From: Mycolicibacterium boenickei
GTDB taxonomy: Bacteria; Actinomycetota; Actinomycetes; Mycobacteriales; Mycobacteriaceae
Direction of reading: 5' to 3'
Length of the DNA stretch: 64,000 nt
NCBI RefSeq assembly: GCF_010731295.1
Contig: NZ_AP022579.1
Coordinates: 3,348,001-3,412,000, forward strand
Below are positions 46,908 through 55,961 of this stretch, one piece after another; position 1 is the stretch's first letter; every line of letters starts with the position of its first letter. A program made the position numbers and the translations under genes. The notes beneath the pieces were generated by a model. The model worked only from the letters and a program-made list of their open reading frames with translations. It did no database searches and was not told the origin of the DNA.

Positions 46908-47993
46908 ATGACCCAGATCATCGATCGTCCTGCCGCCCAGGGTGATTCGCCGGAGCCATGGGAACCGATACTTACCCAGGTGGGATTGCCTCCACCGCCG
47001 GCGTCGGTGGAGCCTGCCACCGAGCTGACCATGGTGGCGGCCATCAACCGAGCACTGTACGACGCGATGGCCGGCGACGACCGGGTATTGGTGTTCGGCG
47101 AGGACGTCGCCACTCTCGGTGGGGTCTTCCGGGTCACCGAGGGGCTGTCCGAGACTTTCGGCCCCGACCGGTGTTTCGACACTCCGCTGGCCGAGTCCGC
47201 GATCATCGGTGTCGCGGTCGGCCTGGCGATCCGCGGGTTCACCCCCGTACCCGAGATCCAGTTCGACGGGTTCAGCTATCCGGCCTTCGACCAGATCGTC
47301 AGCCACCTGGCCAAGTACCGGATGCGCACCCACGGCGACATCAACCTCGGTGTGACGGTGCGGATTCCGTCATTCGGCGGTATCGGTGCGGTGGAACACC
47401 ATTCGGAGTCCACCGAGTCGTACTGGCTGCACACCGCCGGCCTCAAGGTGGTCGTACCCTCCACACCGTCCGACGCGTACTGGCTGCTGCGCCATTCGAT
47501 CAGCAGCCCCGACCCGGTGATCTTTCTTGAGCCGAAGCGGCGTTACTGGGCCCGCGAACTCGTCGACACCAGCGCACCCGCTCCACCGATCGGCCGGGCA
47601 ATGGTGCGGCGCAACGGAACCGATGTCACCGTGATCACCTATGGCGGGCTGGTGACGACGGCGCTGGCTGCTGCGAACCTCGCCGCCGAGCAGGGATGGA
47701 GCCTCGAGGTCGTCGATCTTCGCTCGCTCAACCCGCTCGATTTCGACACCGTTGCCGCGTCGGTGCAGCGCACCGGCCGGGCCGTTGTCATGCACGAGGG
47801 ACCCCGCACGCTGGGGTTCGGGGCTGAACTGGCGGCCCGGATCTCCGAGGAGTGCTTCTACGACCTTGAGGCTCCGGTGTTGCGCGCCACCGGTTTCGAC
47901 ACTCCGTACCCACCGGCGCGGCTGGAGAAGGTGTGGCTGCCCGGCGTCGATCGCCTGCTCGACTGCGTCGAGCGTGCGATGGGGCAGCCGTGA
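46908..47993 (+). CDS. bkdB: Branched-chain 2-keto acid dehydrogenase E1 beta
   Basis: A 361-residue E1 beta subunit (pyrimidine-binding half of the TPP site). Conserved features: [48 protein letters not shown] and FLEPKRRYW; the C-terminal transketolase domain contains [51 protein letters not shown] 11 bases upstream supports ATG at 46908; a GTG at 46899 is too near the site. It overlaps the bkdC start by 4 bases. Confidence 0.94.
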   Translation: MTQIIDRPAAQGDSPEPWEPILTQVGLPPPPASVEPATELTMVAAINRALYDAMAGDDRVLVFGEDVATLGGVFRVTEGLSETFGPDRCFDTPLAESAIIGVAVGLAIRGFTPVPEIQFDGFSYPAFDQIVSHLAKYRMRTHGDINLGVTVRIPSFGGIGAVEHHSESTESYWLHTAGLKVVVPSTPSDAYWLLRHSISSPDPVIFLEPKRRYWARELVDTSAPAPPIGRAMVRRNGTDVTVITYGGLVTTALAAANLAAEQGWSLEVVDLRSLNPLDFDTVAASVQRTGRAVVMHEGPRTLGFGAELAARISEECFYDLEAPVLRATGFDTPYPPARLEKVWLPGVDRLLDCVERAMGQP

Positions 47994-49168
47994 ACCGGGA
48001 ATTCCTGGTGCCCGATCTCGGCGAGGGGCTCCAGGACGCCACGATCACCAGCTGGAGCGTTGCGGTCGGCGATACCGTCGAGCTCAATCAGACGCTGTGC
48101 ACCGTCGAGACCAACAAGGCCGAGGTGGAGATCCCCAGCCCGTTCGCCGGCCAGGTGCTCGAGCTCGGCGGCAAGGCGGGGGACACCTTGGCCGTGGGGT
48201 CTCTGCTGGTCCGCGTCGATACCAGTGAGCCGGCCGCTGTGCCGAGCGCGACGGTGAAAAATGGTGCGACGCCTCGCAAATCGGTACTGGTCGGATACGG
48301 CGCGGACGACACCATGGATGTCAGCAGAAGGGCGGCAGGCTCGCGGGTCCGGGCCAAACCTCCGGTGCGGAAACTTGCTGCCGACCTGCACGTCGACCTT
48401 CAGAAGGTGGCGCCGGGGTCCGGACCCCAAGGTATCGTCACCCGCGACGATGTGCTGGCCGCCGCCGGCGGTTCGGACATCGTCGACGTGGGTGGCGTGC
48501 AGGCCGCGATGGCGCGGCGGATGTCGTTGTCGCGTAGCGAGATACCCGATGCCCATGCTCGGGTGGACGTGGACTGCTCGGCGTTGTTGGCGCTGCGGGA
48601 CCGCATCCGGGCCGCGGACGCCGAACTCCCCGCCACGCCGTTCGTGCTGACGCTGCGACTGCTGGTTCTGGCGCTCGGCCGGCATCCGATGCTGAACTCG
48701 ACCTGGCTCGAAACCGCGGAAGGCCCGCAGATCCACCGGCACCCGGCTGTGCACCTGGGTTTCGGGGTGGCCGCACCGCGCGGACTGCTGGTCCCGGTGA
48801 TCCGCGACGCGCAGTCGAAGACAACCCGGGCGTTGGCCGCAGAGGTGGCCCGGCTGATCGAGCAGGCACGAGCCGGAACGCTCAGCCCGGCCGAGCTGAG
48901 CGGGTCGACGTTCACCGTGTCGAACTTCGGCGCACTCGGTCTGGACGACGGGGTGCCGGTGATCAACTATCCGGAGGCCGCCATTCTGGGCATGGGGTCG
49001 ATGAAACCGCGACCGGTGGTGGTCGACGGGGCGGTGGTGGCCCGGCCCACCATGTCATTGACCTGTGCCTTCGACCATCGCATCGTCGACGGCGCACAGG
49101 CCGCGGCATTCCTGGGTGACCTGCGCTCGTTGATCGAGGCACCCGAGCTCGCGGTGATCGACCTGTAG
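47990..49168 (+). CDS. bkdC: Branched-chain dihydrolipoyl acyltransferase E2
   Basis: A 392-residue E2. N-terminal lipoyl domain with [13 protein letters not shown] (lipoyl Lys43); one peripheral E1/E3-binding domain at about 125-160 ([36 protein letters not shown]); a linker and a C-terminal acyltransferase core with [22 protein letters not shown] and [17 protein letters not shown], whose His and Asp are catalytic. Only one lipoyl domain, as in Rv2495c. It transfers branched acyl groups to CoA. The GTG start overlaps the bkdB stop (GTGA). Confidence 0.95.
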   Translation: MNREFLVPDLGEGLQDATITSWSVAVGDTVELNQTLCTVETNKAEVEIPSPFAGQVLELGGKAGDTLAVGSLLVRVDTSEPAAVPSATVKNGATPRKSVLVGYGADDTMDVSRRAAGSRVRAKPPVRKLAADLHVDLQKVAPGSGPQGIVTRDDVLAAAGGSDIVDVGGVQAAMARRMSLSRSEIPDAHARVDVDCSALLALRDRIRAADAELPATPFVLTLRLLVLALGRHPMLNSTWLETAEGPQIHRHPAVHLGFGVAAPRGLLVPVIRDAQSKTTRALAAEVARLIEQARAGTLSPAELSGSTFTVSNFGALGLDDGVPVINYPEAAILGMGSMKPRPVVVDGAVVARPTMSLTCAFDHRIVDGAQAAAFLGDLRSLIEAPELAVIDL

Positions 49169-49171
49169 CGG

Positions 49172-49924
49172 CTACTTGCGCTTGGCGGCGGCCAAACGCT
49201 CTGCGAATTCCGGGGATTCGATGGAGCGGGCCTGCGGACCGAGTTCGATGTCGACGGCGGCTCCATGCTGGTCGATGTCGACCGTGCCCGGGTTGGCGGT
49301 GGCCCGCATCGAGGCCTTGGTGGCGATCACCACGTCACGTGGCGCGCCGGCCGGGCCCGCGGCGAGCAGACGAGCGGCGTCCACCGGATCCTCGGCGACC
49401 GACAGCGCCAACCCGTGGCGCACCGCGGATTCGGCGTCGAAGCGCATGCCGAACAACAGCGCCGCCCGGGCCACCTGCGGGCCGACACCTCGCTGCAGCA
49501 TCCACGTGGCACCCCCGCCGGGGTGGATACCCAGCTTCTGAAACCGCGGGTCGAACAACGCGGAAGGGCCGGCGATACGGACATCGGCGGCCAGCGCCAG
49601 GTTCAAGCCCGCGCCGACGGCCGCGCCGTTGACCGCCGCGATCGTCGGGAGCGTGCAGTGCGCGACCGCGAGGAAGCCGTCGTAGATCTTGCGCAGCCCG
49701 TCCTCGGTGGCTTCGCCGAGGGCGGTGAGGTCGGCACCGGCGCAGAACGCCTTGCCTGCACCGGTGACGATCACCGCGTGCACGTCGGGGTTTGCCTCGG
49801 CGGCTTCGACCGCGGCACGCAGGGCGGCTGACATCTCGAAGGTCACCGCATTGCGGCGATCGGGGTCGTTGACGGTGATGACTGCGACGTGATCGTCGAC
49901 GCTGACCAGCACGGAATCGGACAC
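49172..49924 (-). CDS. Enoyl-CoA hydratase/isomerase family protein
   Basis: A 250-residue crotonase-fold protein. [25 protein letters not shown] contains the oxyanion-hole and CoA-binding loop; [55 protein letters not shown] the second. The first catalytic glutamate of true hydratases (Glu144 in ECH1) lies in [11 protein letters not shown], where Gly-His-Pro replaces the Glu position, so the activity could be isomerase or another CoA reaction. GTG at 49924 is preceded at 7 bases by TAGGGT, so I take the leaderless start. It is convergent with bkdC (gap 3 bases). Confidence 0.85.
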   Translation of the reverse strand: MSDSVLVSVDDHVAVITVNDPDRRNAVTFEMSAALRAAVEAAEANPDVHAVIVTGAGKAFCAGADLTALGEATEDGLRKIYDGFLAVAHCTLPTIAAVNGAAVGAGLNLALAADVRIAGPSALFDPRFQKLGIHPGGGATWMLQRGVGPQVARAALLFGMRFDAESAVRHGLALSVAEDPVDAARLLAAGPAGAPRDVVIATKASMRATANPGTVDIDQHGAAVDIELGPQARSIESPEFAERLAAAKRK

Positions 49925-49937
49925 GAGGGTCACCCTA
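49925..49937 (-). promoter_or_regulatory. Leaderless-type promoter of the enoyl-CoA hydratase gene
   Basis: On the minus strand TAGGGT (49937-49932) is followed by 7 bases and GTG at 49924. It decides the start against the longer frame to 50104. Confidence 0.45.
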
Positions 49938-50043
49938 GCCTCCCGTCCCGCCTGCCCGCGCGGGCATGGGTGACCACAAATGTTCATCGAAACGTCAGCG
50001 GCGGTGCCCAGCGGTCCGGCCGGGGCGAGCGGACAATGATTCG

Positions 50044-50598
50044 GTGACGGCCGACATCGCCGGTATTTCTGGCGCCCCGGGCGCCGGGTCGGTACAGCCG
50101 ACACGGCGTCGTCTGGTGTTGCTGGCGGCCGGATCCGTCTTGCTGATCGACGTGGGAACCAAGGCGCTGGCCGTGGGCACGCTTCAGCCCGGCCGTACCG
50201 TCCCGTTGCTCGGCGACTGGCTGGTGTGCGAACTCACCCGTAACTCCGGTGCCGCCTTATCGATGGCCGCCGACCGCACCGTGATGCTGAGCCTCGTCGT
50301 TTTCTCTGTCGCCGCGGCCATCGCCTGGATCGGCGTGCATGTCCGCTCACCATGGTGGGCCGTCGGCCTCGGGACGATCCTGGGCGGCGCGGCAGGCAAT
50401 CTCGTCGACCGGCTGTTCCGGGCGCCCGGCCCGCTGCGCGGGCACGTGGTCGACTTTCTGGCCGTCGGTCCGATGCCGGTGTTCAACGTGGCGGATCTGG
50501 CCGTATTGGCGGGCGTGGTCTGGTTGATCGCCTTGTCGCTGTCGGGTTTTCCGTTCAACGGCGCGGCCAGGAACTCGGAGCCGGATGCCGGAGGTTGA
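50044..50598 (+). CDS. Second signal peptidase II (LspA paralogue)
   Basis: A 184-residue, four-helix membrane peptidase with all LspA motifs: [31 protein letters not shown] (catalytic Asp122) and [10 protein letters not shown] (catalytic Asp151). It cleaves prolipoprotein signal peptides after diacylglyceryl addition. Mycobacteria have a housekeeping lspA next to the Rv1539 region, so this is an extra copy. A basic, disordered N-terminal tail of ~25 residues precedes helix 1. GTG at 50044 has GACAAT 6 bases upstream, so it is possibly leaderless. It overlaps the next gene by 14 bases. Confidence 0.9.
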   Translation: MTADIAGISGAPGAGSVQPTRRRLVLLAAGSVLLIDVGTKALAVGTLQPGRTVPLLGDWLVCELTRNSGAALSMAADRTVMLSLVVFSVAAAIAWIGVHVRSPWWAVGLGTILGGAAGNLVDRLFRAPGPLRGHVVDFLAVGPMPVFNVADLAVLAGVVWLIALSLSGFPFNGAARNSEPDAGG

Positions 50599-50986
50599 TC
50601 AGGAGCGCTGGGTCGGTTCAGAAGAAGGCCCGCCGAGCACCCCCTGGTATGAGAGCACCACGGCGATCGTGGTCGCCGGCATCGGCGGAGTGGTCGCCAT
50701 CGGTGCGCTGGTGTTCGCGATCCTGACGACGTCGCACCACTCGGTGCTGCCGGTGCAACCGGATCGGCTGACTCCGGTGGCACCGACGAAGCCGGCGTCG
50801 TCGCGGTCGTCGACGACCACCACCAACACGGTGCCGCGAACGCCGGTGAGCACCAGCGAAGACACCGGAATACCAAGTGCGCCACCGCCACCGGCGGAAG
50901 TCCCCGTGGAGACCACCGCGCCGCCGACCACGACGATGTCGAATCCCTACGCCACCACGTCGGCGCCGAATGGGGCCGCGTTCTGA
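50585..50986 (+). CDS. Single-pass membrane protein with Thr/Pro-rich tail
   Basis: A 133-residue protein. Residues 1-24 are acidic and cytoplasmic, residues about 26-48 form a membrane helix (TAIVVAGIGGVVAIGALVFAIL), and the remaining ~85 residues are a Ser/Thr/Pro-rich disordered external tail, a likely O-mannosylation target. It has no recognised domain. The start overlaps the lspA paralogue, so they are probably translated together. It could be an accessory or a substrate-like protein of the LspA copy. Confidence 0.65.
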   Translation: MPEVDQERWVGSEEGPPSTPWYESTTAIVVAGIGGVVAIGALVFAILTTSHHSVLPVQPDRLTPVAPTKPASSRSSTTTTNTVPRTPVSTSEDTGIPSAPPPPAEVPVETTAPPTTTMSNPYATTSAPNGAAF

Positions 50987-51014
50987 GGCGAGCCGGCCGG
51001 AACTGTTCCAGGCC

Positions 51015-51353
51015 CTAACCGAACCCGATTCCGATGCCGCCCCAGATGTCGTCGTCGGGCCCGTTGGGGCACGAGACGTCTACGTAGACGGTCGTGTTCG
51101 ACGGATCGGTGCCGGGCGACCGGTCGGGGTTGTGGACTGCCGTTGCCTTACACCGTGTGAGCGGCTCACTGCTGACCCCGCTGACCCAGTTGATCTGAAC
51201 GTTGTAGCCCTTGGCGGTGAGGTCGTCGATCGTGTCGGCTGCCGATCGGGTGCCCGCGGTCGGGTCTGCTCCGACCGGTGGCGCCAGGAAGATTGCCGCA
51301 GCCAGCACCCACAAGGATGCGAACACCTTCGCACAACTCGACGCTCGCGCCAT
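51015..51353 (-). CDS. Secreted small protein, paralogue A
   Basis: A 112-residue protein with a Sec signal peptide (hydrophobic VFASLWVLAAAIFLAPPVGA, cleavage after ADP-type AxA). The mature part has ADTIDDLTAKGYNVQINWVSGVSSEPLTRCKATAVHNPDRSP and ends TTVYVDVSCPN, with two cysteines likely disulfide linked. It shares its pattern (TI..L...GY.V.INW..G....PL.RC....HNP.R....VYVDV.CP) with the next gene, 32-35% identical by eye. This small family is typical of mycobacteria; the function is unknown. The C terminus is Gly/Asp-rich. Confidence 0.75.
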   Translation of the reverse strand: MARASSCAKVFASLWVLAAAIFLAPPVGADPTAGTRSAADTIDDLTAKGYNVQINWVSGVSSEPLTRCKATAVHNPDRSPGTDPSNTTVYVDVSCPNGPDDDIWGGIGIGFG

Positions 51354-51428
51354 GATGACTCCTCCGGAGGCCCGGACCGGCTTTGCCAGTCTATTCCTTC
51401 GGATCAGCCTGGGGAGACGTCGCCGGAT

Positions 51429-51746
51429 TCAGGACGTCTCGGACTCGTCGGGGCACTGCACGTCCACGTACACCGTCACCGAAGTCTTCGGCAATGCCGG
51501 AATTCCACGGTTGGGGTTGTGGATCGAGTTGACCCGGCAACGGTCCAGCGGCAGTGTGCTGGTGCCGCCGATCCAGTTGATCGCCACGGTGTAGCCTTCG
51601 GCGCTCAGGGCTGAGATGGTCTCGTCGGCCCGCTGCCCGCTGCCTGCAGTCGGTTCTGCCGTGGCAAATGGCGCGCCCCCGATGGCAATGGCAGGTATGA
51701 GTGCGGCAATTCCGGTGATTTTCGTATAGTGAGCATGGAGCAGCAT
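51429..51746 (-). CDS. Secreted small protein, paralogue B
   Basis: A 105-residue secreted protein: signal peptide (ITGIAALIPAIAIGGAPFATAEPT), then ADETISALSAEGYTVAINWIGGTSTLPLDRCRVNSIHNPNRGIP and VTVYVDVQCPDE with the two conserved cysteines. It is clearly paralogous to the gene at 51015 and lies 75 bases upstream in the same direction, a tandem duplication. No ribosome binding site is obvious at the ATG at 51746; a GAGG-like sequence is about 10 bases upstream on the minus strand. Function unknown. Confidence 0.75.
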   Translation of the reverse strand: MLLHAHYTKITGIAALIPAIAIGGAPFATAEPTAGSGQRADETISALSAEGYTVAINWIGGTSTLPLDRCRVNSIHNPNRGIPALPKTSVTVYVDVQCPDESETS

Positions 51747-51919
51747 CCCGACCCTCCTGGCGGTCGGATCTCATGCTGTCGCTCTCACCTGCAGCCCCGG
51801 CCGTTATCGGCCAGTGTATTCCCGATGTACGGAAAGTGAACTAAAAGTAAATAATATTTCACGCGTCATTTGGAAGCACCTGGCTCCCGTGGATCGTGAG
51901 CGTGCTGAGCAAAGCAAAT

Positions 51920-51953
51920 CGGGCAGCGTCCGGGTTTGGCCGGACGCTGCCCG
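51920..51953 (-). terminator. Hairpin terminator after the MspA-associated operon
   Basis: A perfect 14-base stem (CGGGCAGCGTCCGG with CCGGACGCTGCCCG) around a 6-base loop, 10 bases after the stop of the 242-residue secreted protein. In minus direction it is followed by ATTTGCTTTGC, moderately U-rich. Confidence 0.75.
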
Positions 51954-51963
51954 AAAGCTTTTG

Positions 51964-52692
51964 TTACGGAGCAGGCGGTGCGGGAACGGGAGGTGCCGGT
52001 GGAGCTCCGGGGGCCGGTGGCGGTGCCGCCGGATCCGGCAGATTCTCGCCGAGGCCGGACGGAATGTTCGCTCCGGGCGGGGGAGCCGTGCCCGGAAGTG
52101 GTTCGCCCAGTTGCTCTTTGGGAACCTGGCCCAGCAGTGAACCGCGCAGGTTGCCGTTGCGGTACAGCGTGTGCATCTGCCGCATCCAGTCGAGCCCGGA
52201 GATATCGGCGTTCTCCTGGCCCGGCTCGACTCCGACCACGGTGCCCTGGCCGGGTGCCGACGGTTTCTCGTTCTGCGGGAAGAAGTATCCGTTGTTGAAT
52301 GCCCTGAGGTTGGGCGCCTCGGTCGGTGGTGGTCCGCCGGGTGCAGACGGAGCCGCATACTGGCCGAGCAGCGCGCCCGGGCTCATGTCGACCCCGTTCG
52401 GCACGCCGAGCCGGCCGGGCGCTGTGTCGGTGCCGGTCTGTCCCAGCACCGACAACCCGCTCGGCCCGAGAGGTGCGCCCATCAGCGGCACCTCAGGTCC
52501 TGGCGGCGGTGCCGGTTCCGGCGCCGGAGCCGGTGCGGGGACCGCGGGCGCGCCCGGGACCTCCGGCGGTGCCGGGTCGGCGGCGGCGGTTGCCGAGCAG
52601 GCAACCGCCGCGCCGACCGCGAACAGCCCGGCTGCGGCGAGGGTGGCCATCGCGTTCTTGATCGCGAATGTGCCGTCCGGGTTCTCGCTCAT
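51964..52692 (-). CDS. Secreted Pro/Ala-rich protein next to MspA porins
   Basis: A 242-residue protein with a signal sequence (LAAAGLFAVGAAVACSATAAADPA). The mature part is flanked by two Pro/Ala low-complexity stretches (about 45-65 and 215-242), with a central region (LSVLGQTGTDTAPGRLGVPNGVDM, NNGYFFPQNEK, ISGLDWMRQMHTLYRNGNLRGSLLGQVPKEQLG) that may fold. No family was recognised. It follows two MspA-type genes in the same direction 31 bases after the first and ends at a strong terminator, so it may be a periplasmic or outer-membrane companion of the porins. Start choice is uncertain (an upstream GTG at about 52713 is possible). Confidence 0.7.
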   Translation of the reverse strand: MSENPDGTFAIKNAMATLAAAGLFAVGAAVACSATAAADPAPPEVPGAPAVPAPAPAPEPAPPPGPEVPLMGAPLGPSGLSVLGQTGTDTAPGRLGVPNGVDMSPGALLGQYAAPSAPGGPPPTEAPNLRAFNNGYFFPQNEKPSAPGQGTVVGVEPGQENADISGLDWMRQMHTLYRNGNLRGSLLGQVPKEQLGEPLPGTAPPPGANIPSGLGENLPDPAAPPPAPGAPPAPPVPAPPAP

Positions 52693-52723
52693 GCCTTCGT
52701 GTTTCGCTTTCACATCCAGACCG

Positions 52724-53407
52724 TCAGACTGCCTTGGTGACGCCGTAGTAGGCCACCACATCGTCGGTGTCGGTGGTGGAGCTGGTCAGGGTCGCGTACG
52801 ACCGCAGGAAGGACTGGCCGACGCAGCCGTCGATCTTGATGTGAACGTCCTTCACGGTGACGCGCACCGGCGCGGCCTTGAACGACTTCTTGTTCACCGA
52901 GACGTTGGTGACGGTGCCGGGCTTGGCGTGGATCTCGATGGTGCCCGAGATCGGCATGCTGACACCGGTGGGGATGATGCCGGCCAAGGTGGAGCCCGAG
53001 GTGCTCAGACCGATCGACCCGATGAGGCGGACCTGTCCGAGTTCGATGCCGCAGCCGATCTGGTAGCCGGTGTCCAGCGTGCCGCCGGTCAGCGAGGTGG
53101 ACCCGCCTCCGGTGACGGTGCCGGTGAAGGTGGCGCCCACCAGGTACTCACGCGACGACGCGGCGGTGGTCAGTGGTGCGACGGGCAGCTGGCTCTCGTC
53201 CTTCGCGGAGACGGTGAGCGTCCAGCCGTCCGGGGTCTTGACGACACCCGGCTCGGCGGAGGCGACGAGCCCGTTGTCCGGGGGCGGGCCGGCATCCACG
53301 GCCGGGTCTCCGGGCGGTGGCGGCGGGGGGTCGGCCGACGCGAGGGGCGCCAACGCAACCGGGGCCAGCAGGCAGACGGCAGCCAGGGTGGCGAATCGAT
53401 TCAACAT
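52724..53407 (-). CDS. MspA family porin 1
   Basis: A 227-residue secreted protein: Sec signal (MLNRFATLAAVCLLAPVALAPLASA), a Pro-rich stretch, then the MspA beta-barrel pattern KTPDGWTLTVSAKDESQLPVAPLTTAASSREYLVGATFTGTVTGGG, LTGGTLDTGYQIGCGIELGQ, and a C-terminal SYATLTSSTTDTDDVVAYYGVTKAV. Two cysteines (QIGCGI, IDGCVGQ) are not found in classical MspA and could form a disulfide. The family makes octameric outer-membrane channels for small hydrophilic solutes. It is 73 bases downstream of a paralogue, in tandem. ATG at 53407 is fixed by homology of the two signal peptides. Confidence 0.85.
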   Translation of the reverse strand: MLNRFATLAAVCLLAPVALAPLASADPPPPPPGDPAVDAGPPPDNGLVASAEPGVVKTPDGWTLTVSAKDESQLPVAPLTTAASSREYLVGATFTGTVTGGGSTSLTGGTLDTGYQIGCGIELGQVRLIGSIGLSTSGSTLAGIIPTGVSMPISGTIEIHAKPGTVTNVSVNKKSFKAAPVRVTVKDVHIKIDGCVGQSFLRSYATLTSSTTDTDDVVAYYGVTKAV

Positions 53408-53480
53408 GCGGGAACTTGTGCCTCTCGTGGGGTTCGAATCCGAGGGATCTGGGCGAGTCATGTGTCGTATCCGGGCCGGG

Positions 53481-54182
53481 TCAGACGGCCTTGGTGACGC
53501 CGAGGTAGGTGATGACGTCATCGGTGTTGTCGGTGGAGCTGGTCAGGGTCGCGTAGGTGCGGATGAACGACTGACCGGCGCACTGATCGAACTTGATACG
53601 GACGCCCGTGATGGTCACGCGGGTACCGGTGCCCTTGAACGACTTCTTGTCGATCGGGACGATGGTGACCGTGCCCGGCTTCAGGTACACCTTGCCCTGC
53701 AAGCTGATTCCGGTACCGAGGCTGGCGTCGCCCGCGGAACCGGTGAACGGAATCTTGATACCCGGGGTGAAGCTGGCACCCGGGTTGATCTCCGTCTCGT
53801 CGCTGATGATGCCGCAGCCGATCTGGGCGCCGGCCTCCAGCGTGCCGCCGGTGAGCTTGGTCTTGCCGCCGCCGGAGACCTTTCCGGTGAACGTGCCGCC
53901 GACAAGGTATTCGCGCGACGAGATGGCGGTGGTCAGCGGGGCCACCGGCAGCAGGGTCTCGTTGGAGCCGGCCACCGTCACGTGCCAGCCGTCGGGGGTG
54001 TCCAGCACTCCCGGGGGTGAGGACGGCACCGCGCCGGTGTCCGGTGGGGGCGGAGCCGGCGCGGCGGCCGCTGCGGGGGCGGCGGGGTCCGGCGGCGGCG
54101 GGGGATCCGCGAGGGCAAGGGGCGCAATCGCTACAGGGGCCAACATGCAGACTGCAGCCAGCGGGGCAAAACGACTCAACAT
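53481..54182 (-). CDS. MspA family porin 2
   Basis: A 233-residue paralogue of porin 1, with signal peptide MLSRFAPLAAVCMLAPVAIAPLALA, a longer Pro/Ala-rich linker, then LDTPDGWHVTVAGSNETLLPVAPLTTAISSREYLVGGTFTGKVSGGG, TGGTLEAGAQIGCGI and the common end TSSTDNTDDVITYLGVTKAV. The same two cysteines are conserved. The sequence just upstream of the two start codons is also similar (GAACT.G.GCCTCTCGTGG on the plus strand), so the duplication included the leader. It is the first gene of a minus-strand set porin 2, porin 1, secreted protein. Confidence 0.85.
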   Translation of the reverse strand: MLSRFAPLAAVCMLAPVAIAPLALADPPPPPDPAAPAAAAAPAPPPPDTGAVPSSPPGVLDTPDGWHVTVAGSNETLLPVAPLTTAISSREYLVGGTFTGKVSGGGKTKLTGGTLEAGAQIGCGIISDETEINPGASFTPGIKIPFTGSAGDASLGTGISLQGKVYLKPGTVTIVPIDKKSFKGTGTRVTITGVRIKFDQCAGQSFIRTYATLTSSTDNTDDVITYLGVTKAV

Positions 54183-54600
54183 GCGTGAACTAGCGCCTCT
54201 CGTGGTTCGGGCCCTGTCGTTCCGCGACGCGCCGTGGTCGTCAGAACCCAACGGGTCCAAGGAATCTGTCGCGACGAATCATTAACCGGTTGCGTTTCGA
54301 TTCGGTGAACAACGACCCAACAGTTGCCGCCACCTTCCCGTCCAGCTGGCATCCCCGAACCTGTGAGGTCGCTGGGAAACGGCATGCGCCGCAGCGCAAT
54401 ACATATATGAGGTATCGGGAGCGACACCCGGCACGCAATGGACGACGCGTGGAGGGAACGGGTTGGTCGGTTGTTCACCTTTTGGACATGTGAACCCTCG
54501 ACCGTGTGGTGATCCGGGGGGTAAGGCGGATGCGTCGAGCAGGCGCGGCCGTCGAACGTGGCGCCTGGCGCCTAACTGCTACCGACTGACGGAGGAATCG
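54183..54600. other. Non-coding divergent region of 418 bases
   Basis: No gene is recognised between porin 2 and the secreted protein on the plus strand. The segment holds both promoters and an A/T-richer patch at 54275-54300 and 54390-54420. GGAGGAA before 54601 is the ribosome binding site of the plus-strand gene. Confidence 0.5.
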
Positions 54601-55194
54601 TTGAAGTCGACTCAGGTATACGAGCGAGGGTTCGTGTCGCTACTCATTGCCTTCGGCATCGGTTTCGCTGCCATGCCCACCGCCATCGCCGAACCGGGCG
54701 ATGAGGCCGGTGCCCCGGGTCCGGTGGCGCCCGCGGTGCCCGAGTTGCCGCCGGTGACGGCCGGAGCCCCCGCTGTGGGGCCGGCACCGGTTCCGGTTGC
54801 CAGCACGGATGACCCTGGCGTGCCTGCGGTTACGGCCTGCTCGACGTTCGCCAACGCGCTCGACTCTGCGTCGACGTTCTACGGCGACTTCGCGGATTCC
54901 ATCGAAGGGGTGGAGCGGCCCGATTACGGCGATCCGACGATCAGCACGACGAACACCAGCGGCCGCACGGCGCTGCGGGAAGCCGCCGCGTCGGCGATGA
55001 GCGCGGCCGGTACCCCCGGACTCTCGCCCGATATCGCCAACCCGATGCGCTCTTGGTCGTTCGGAGCCACCAAGCTGCTCCTGAAGATGGGCTTGCGGAC
55101 CGGTGGTCAGTCTCTCAACGACACGGCTACCCAGCTCAACAACGATGCGACCAATGCTCAGATGGCCTGTGCCGCTGCGGGGACCCACGCCTGA
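54601..55194 (+). CDS. Secreted protein of unknown function, about 197 residues
   Basis: It starts with TTG at 54601, 5 bases after GGAGG. A signal peptide (GFVSLLIAFGIGFAAMPTAIAEP) is followed by a Pro/Ala-rich stretch and a helical domain with ACSTFANALDSASTFYGDFADSIEG and LNNDATNAQMACAAAG; two cysteines probably form a disulfide. It resembles four-helix secreted proteins common beside MspA and ESX loci, but no family name can be given. It is divergent from the porins. Confidence 0.7.
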   Translation: MKSTQVYERGFVSLLIAFGIGFAAMPTAIAEPGDEAGAPGPVAPAVPELPPVTAGAPAVGPAPVPVASTDDPGVPAVTACSTFANALDSASTFYGDFADSIEGVERPDYGDPTISTTNTSGRTALREAAASAMSAAGTPGLSPDIANPMRSWSFGATKLLLKMGLRTGGQSLNDTATQLNNDATNAQMACAAAGTHA

Positions 55195-55249
55195 CGGCGA
55201 GCTCAACCACCATGTGCGCGGTGAGCCGTGCCGTCTGTAAAGGAATGCC

Positions 55250-55924
55250 GTGATCCGGCTTGCGATTTCGTTGCTCATGCTCGCCCTGTTGGCAACCGGT
55301 TGTGCCGGCAACGGCGACAAGGCCCAGGGCCCACCGAAGGAGGTGCCCAAGTCGGCCCTCGAGGGATTGCTGCTCACCACCGACCAGGTCGACACCGTGA
55401 TGGGGGCCGCAGGAATGGTGGCGCACAAGCCGGTCACCGAGATGAACGATCATCGCAACCTGTTGCCCAATCTCAACTGCCTCGGCGCCTGGCAGGTGAA
55501 CGAGTCCGCGATCTACGGGGATCGCTGGACCGCCATGCGTCAGGTGCTGCTGCGCGCTCCGGACAACGACAACTGGGACAACCTGTTGGTGCAGTCGGTG
55601 GTGATCTTCCCGTCGTCGCAGGAGGCCACCGACTTCCTGAACCAATCGGCCGAACGCTGGGCCAAGTGCACCAACCACAACGTGAACATCACCCTGAACG
55701 GGGAACCGCTGCCCAGGTGGAGGAGCGGCGATCTGACCACGACGGACTCAGAGCTCACCTTGCCCTTCACCCGTGTGAACGGGGATCAGACCCGCGCCTG
55801 TCAGCGCGCGCTGGCCGTGGCCGCCAATCTCGTCATGGACATCCAGGCGTGTAAGCCGGCCGGTTCATCGGTGACCCAGGCCGCCGACGTGGTGGACCAG
55901 ATCAAGGCGGCGATGCCTCGCTGA
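55250..55924 (+). CDS. Sensor-domain lipoprotein (PknH C-terminal type)
   Basis: A 224-residue lipoprotein: hydrophobic start ending in LLATGC, so anchored outside the cell. The rest matches the PknH extracellular sensor domain: LLTTDQVDTVMGAAGM, NCLGAWQVNESAIYGDRW, FLNQSAERWAKCTNHNVNI, and further cysteines (CQRALAVAANLVMDIQAC) consistent with the domain's two disulfides. It is free-standing without a kinase. The ligand is unknown. GTG at 55250 follows AAAGGA. The metE riboswitch begins 38 bases after the stop. Confidence 0.82.
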   Translation: MIRLAISLLMLALLATGCAGNGDKAQGPPKEVPKSALEGLLLTTDQVDTVMGAAGMVAHKPVTEMNDHRNLLPNLNCLGAWQVNESAIYGDRWTAMRQVLLRAPDNDNWDNLLVQSVVIFPSSQEATDFLNQSAERWAKCTNHNVNITLNGEPLPRWRSGDLTTTDSELTLPFTRVNGDQTRACQRALAVAANLVMDIQACKPAGSSVTQAADVVDQIKAAMPR

Positions 55925-55961
55925 CGGTGTCCGCCATCGGGCAGCGGGTAGTCTGGGGCAC

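Noticed and set aside
54241..54438. 65- and 67-codon frames in the porin leader region
   Set aside because: No supporting start or domain; parts of the divergent promoter region.
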